A stretch of DNA of 64,000 nucleotides from Dichetophora obliterata (lineage: Eukaryota > Arthropoda > Insecta > Diptera > Sciomyzidae): positions 248,001 to 312,000 of the forward strand of contig OY986440.1 in NCBI GenBank assembly GCA_963920525.1, read 5' to 3'. Made by a program: the position numbers and the translations under genes. Below, piece after piece: positions 62,991 through 64,000 of the stretch. The notes beneath the pieces are model-generated. The model made no database searches, had not been told where the DNA came from, and worked only from the letters and a program-made list of their open reading frames with translations. Every line of letters starts with the position of its first letter. Position 1 is the first letter of the stretch.

Positions 62991-64000
62991 CAAGCCTCTT
63001 CCTACAAGACTGCATCCTTGGAAAAATTCTCAAAATTCGATAACATGTTAATTTCTTATGTCCTTTTTTGTGATTTTTTTAAAAAATGTGGTTTTTTCGT
63101 CATAACTCCCAAACCATACATCCTACAAGGACAATTTATGCACCAAATTGTTCGTCAAGCCTCTGCCTACAAGACTGTTTCCTTGGAAAATTCTCAAAAT
63201 TCGATAACATGTTAATTTCTTATGTCCTTTTTTATGATTTTTTAAAAAAATGTGGTTTTTTCGTCATAACTCCCAAACCATACATCCTACAAGGACAATT
63301 TATGCACCAAATTGTTCGTCAAGCCTCTGCCTACACGACTGCATCCTTGGAAAAATTCTCAAAATTCGATAACGTGCTAATTTCTTATGTCCTTTTTTGT
63401 GATTTTTTTAAAAAATGTGGTTTTTTCGTCATAACTCCCAAACCATACATCCTACAAGGATAATTTATGCACCAAATTGTTCGTCAAGCCTCTGCCTACA
63501 AGACTGCATCCTTGGAAAAATTATCAAATTCGATAACATGTTAATTTCTTATGTCCTTTTTTGTGATTTCTTTAAAAAATGTGGTTTTTTCGTCATAACT
63601 CCCAAACCATACATCCTACAAGGACAATTTATGCACCAAATTGTTCGTCAAGCCTCTGCCTACAAGACTGCATCCTTGGAAAAAATCTCAAAATTCGATA
63701 ACATGTTAATTTCTTATGTCCTTTTTTGTGATTTTTTTAAAAAATGTGGTTTTTTCGTCATAACTCCCAAACCATACATCCTACAAGGACAATTTATGCA
63801 CCAAATTGTTCGTCAAGCCTCTGCCTACAAGACTGCATCCTTGGAAAAATTCTCAAAATTCGATAACATGTTAATTTCTTATGTCCTTTTTTGTGATTTT
63901 TTTAAAAAATGTGGTTTTTTCGTCATAACTCCCAAACCATACATCCTACAAGGACAATTTATGCACCAAATTGTTCGTCAAGCCTCTGCCTACAAGACTG
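62991..64000 (+). repeat. 1,318-bp higher-order repeat, copy 3 (cut by the window end)
   Basis: CCTCTTCCTAC (62997), GACTGTTTCC with TTGGAAAATTC (63176), TACACGACTG (63335), AAGGATAATTT (63459), ATTATCAAATTCG (63521), GATTTCTTT (63567) and AAAAAATCTC (63685) follow the order of copy 1. Private changes are TTTTTATGATT (63230), AACGTGCTAAT (63371) and a restored T7A6 at 63410 where copies 1 and 2 have TTAAAAATTG. The window ends inside this copy. Confidence 0.83.

Larger units (their letters stand above)
1..64000 (+). repeat. Continuous 165-bp satellite DNA array, about 380 full monomers plus 16 truncated
   Basis: The same unit recurs head to tail from the first base to the last, always in the same orientation. 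The spacing of the conserved ATGCACCAAATTG segment is 165 bp in most copies and 163-167 bp in indel variants. Neighbouring monomers usually differ at zero to four positions. No unique spacer, transposon, tRNA, rRNA or other gene interrupts it. From what is known of eukaryotic satellites, nucleosome-length AT-rich monomers in long homogeneous arrays are typical of centromeric or pericentromeric heterochromatin. The centromere role and the plant origin are inferences; I do not recognise the family. An unplaced heterochromatic knob or subtelomeric satellite is an alternative. Confidence 0.98.

Noticed and set aside
1..64000. CRISPR array
   Set aside because: Regular spacing is present, but the whole 165 bp repeats and there are no unique spacers, leader or cas genes.
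1..64000. Transposable element or retrotransposon remnants
   Set aside because: I saw no LTR, terminal inverted repeat, target-site duplication or polymerase-like sequence. Changes of HOR type occur inside the monomer register without foreign sequence.
1..64000. Ribosomal DNA spacer or telomeric repeat
   Set aside because: There is no rRNA gene segment and no short G-rich telomere motif. Unit length and base composition differ from both.
1..64000. Inverted segments or minus-strand monomers
   Set aside because: I found no stretch where the monomer reads in the opposite orientation; all copies are head to tail on the plus strand.

Overview
The whole 64 kb window is one uninterrupted tandem satellite array in direct (head-to-tail) orientation. 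The monomer is 165 bp (reference copy 8237-8401, 55 G/C of 165, 33% GC). I count by arithmetic about 380 full-length monomers plus 16 truncated 80-bp monomers in eight pairs. The window opens inside a monomer (bases 1-24 are the last 24 bases of the unit) and closes 40 bases into another. I see no unique sequence, gene, RNA gene or mobile element anywhere, and no inversion of orientation.

Such a long, nearly invariant array of nucleosome-sized AT-rich monomers is the typical organisation of a eukaryotic centromeric or pericentromeric satellite. Plants are the likeliest source on monomer size and composition, but I do not recognise the family, and no flanking sequence is present to identify the species. 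Centromere function is inference only.

Every long open frame is a by-product of the repeat: 165 is a multiple of three and one plus-strand frame of the consensus has no stop, so it reads as a 55-residue repeat until an indel or stop variant breaks it. The longest run is 878 codons (47639-50275). I annotate no protein-coding gene.

The real information is in the variants, which show nested higher-order repeats (HORs). Region 1 (about 0.77-5.36 kb) has three copies of a 1.64-kb HOR, the middle one two monomers shorter. Region 2 (about 4-33.2 kb) has three related blocks of about 9.2-11 kb. The last two (about 13.9-23.5 and 23.5-33.2 kb) lie 9,557 bp apart and are almost identical, while the first carries an extra 1,815-bp internal duplication. 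Region 3 (about 31-38.2 kb) has tandem duplications of about 2.47 kb and 824 bp. Region 4 (about 37.4-49.7 kb) has two copies of a 5,776-bp unit, the second with six extra monomers. Region 5 (49.98-52.0 kb) is a 1,648-bp HOR with a private marker set. Region 6 (about 52.1-58.3 kb) returns to region-2 sequence, matching 27.85-33.2 kb at an offset near 24.9 kb. Region 7 (about 59.0-64.0 kb) is a 1,318-bp, eight-monomer HOR related to region 5.

This pattern fits repeated recent segmental duplication, deletion and conversion in steps of whole monomers. Assembly error in such sequence must be excluded before the smaller duplications are trusted. I found no undescribed biochemical system; what is notable is the satellite family and its duplication history.
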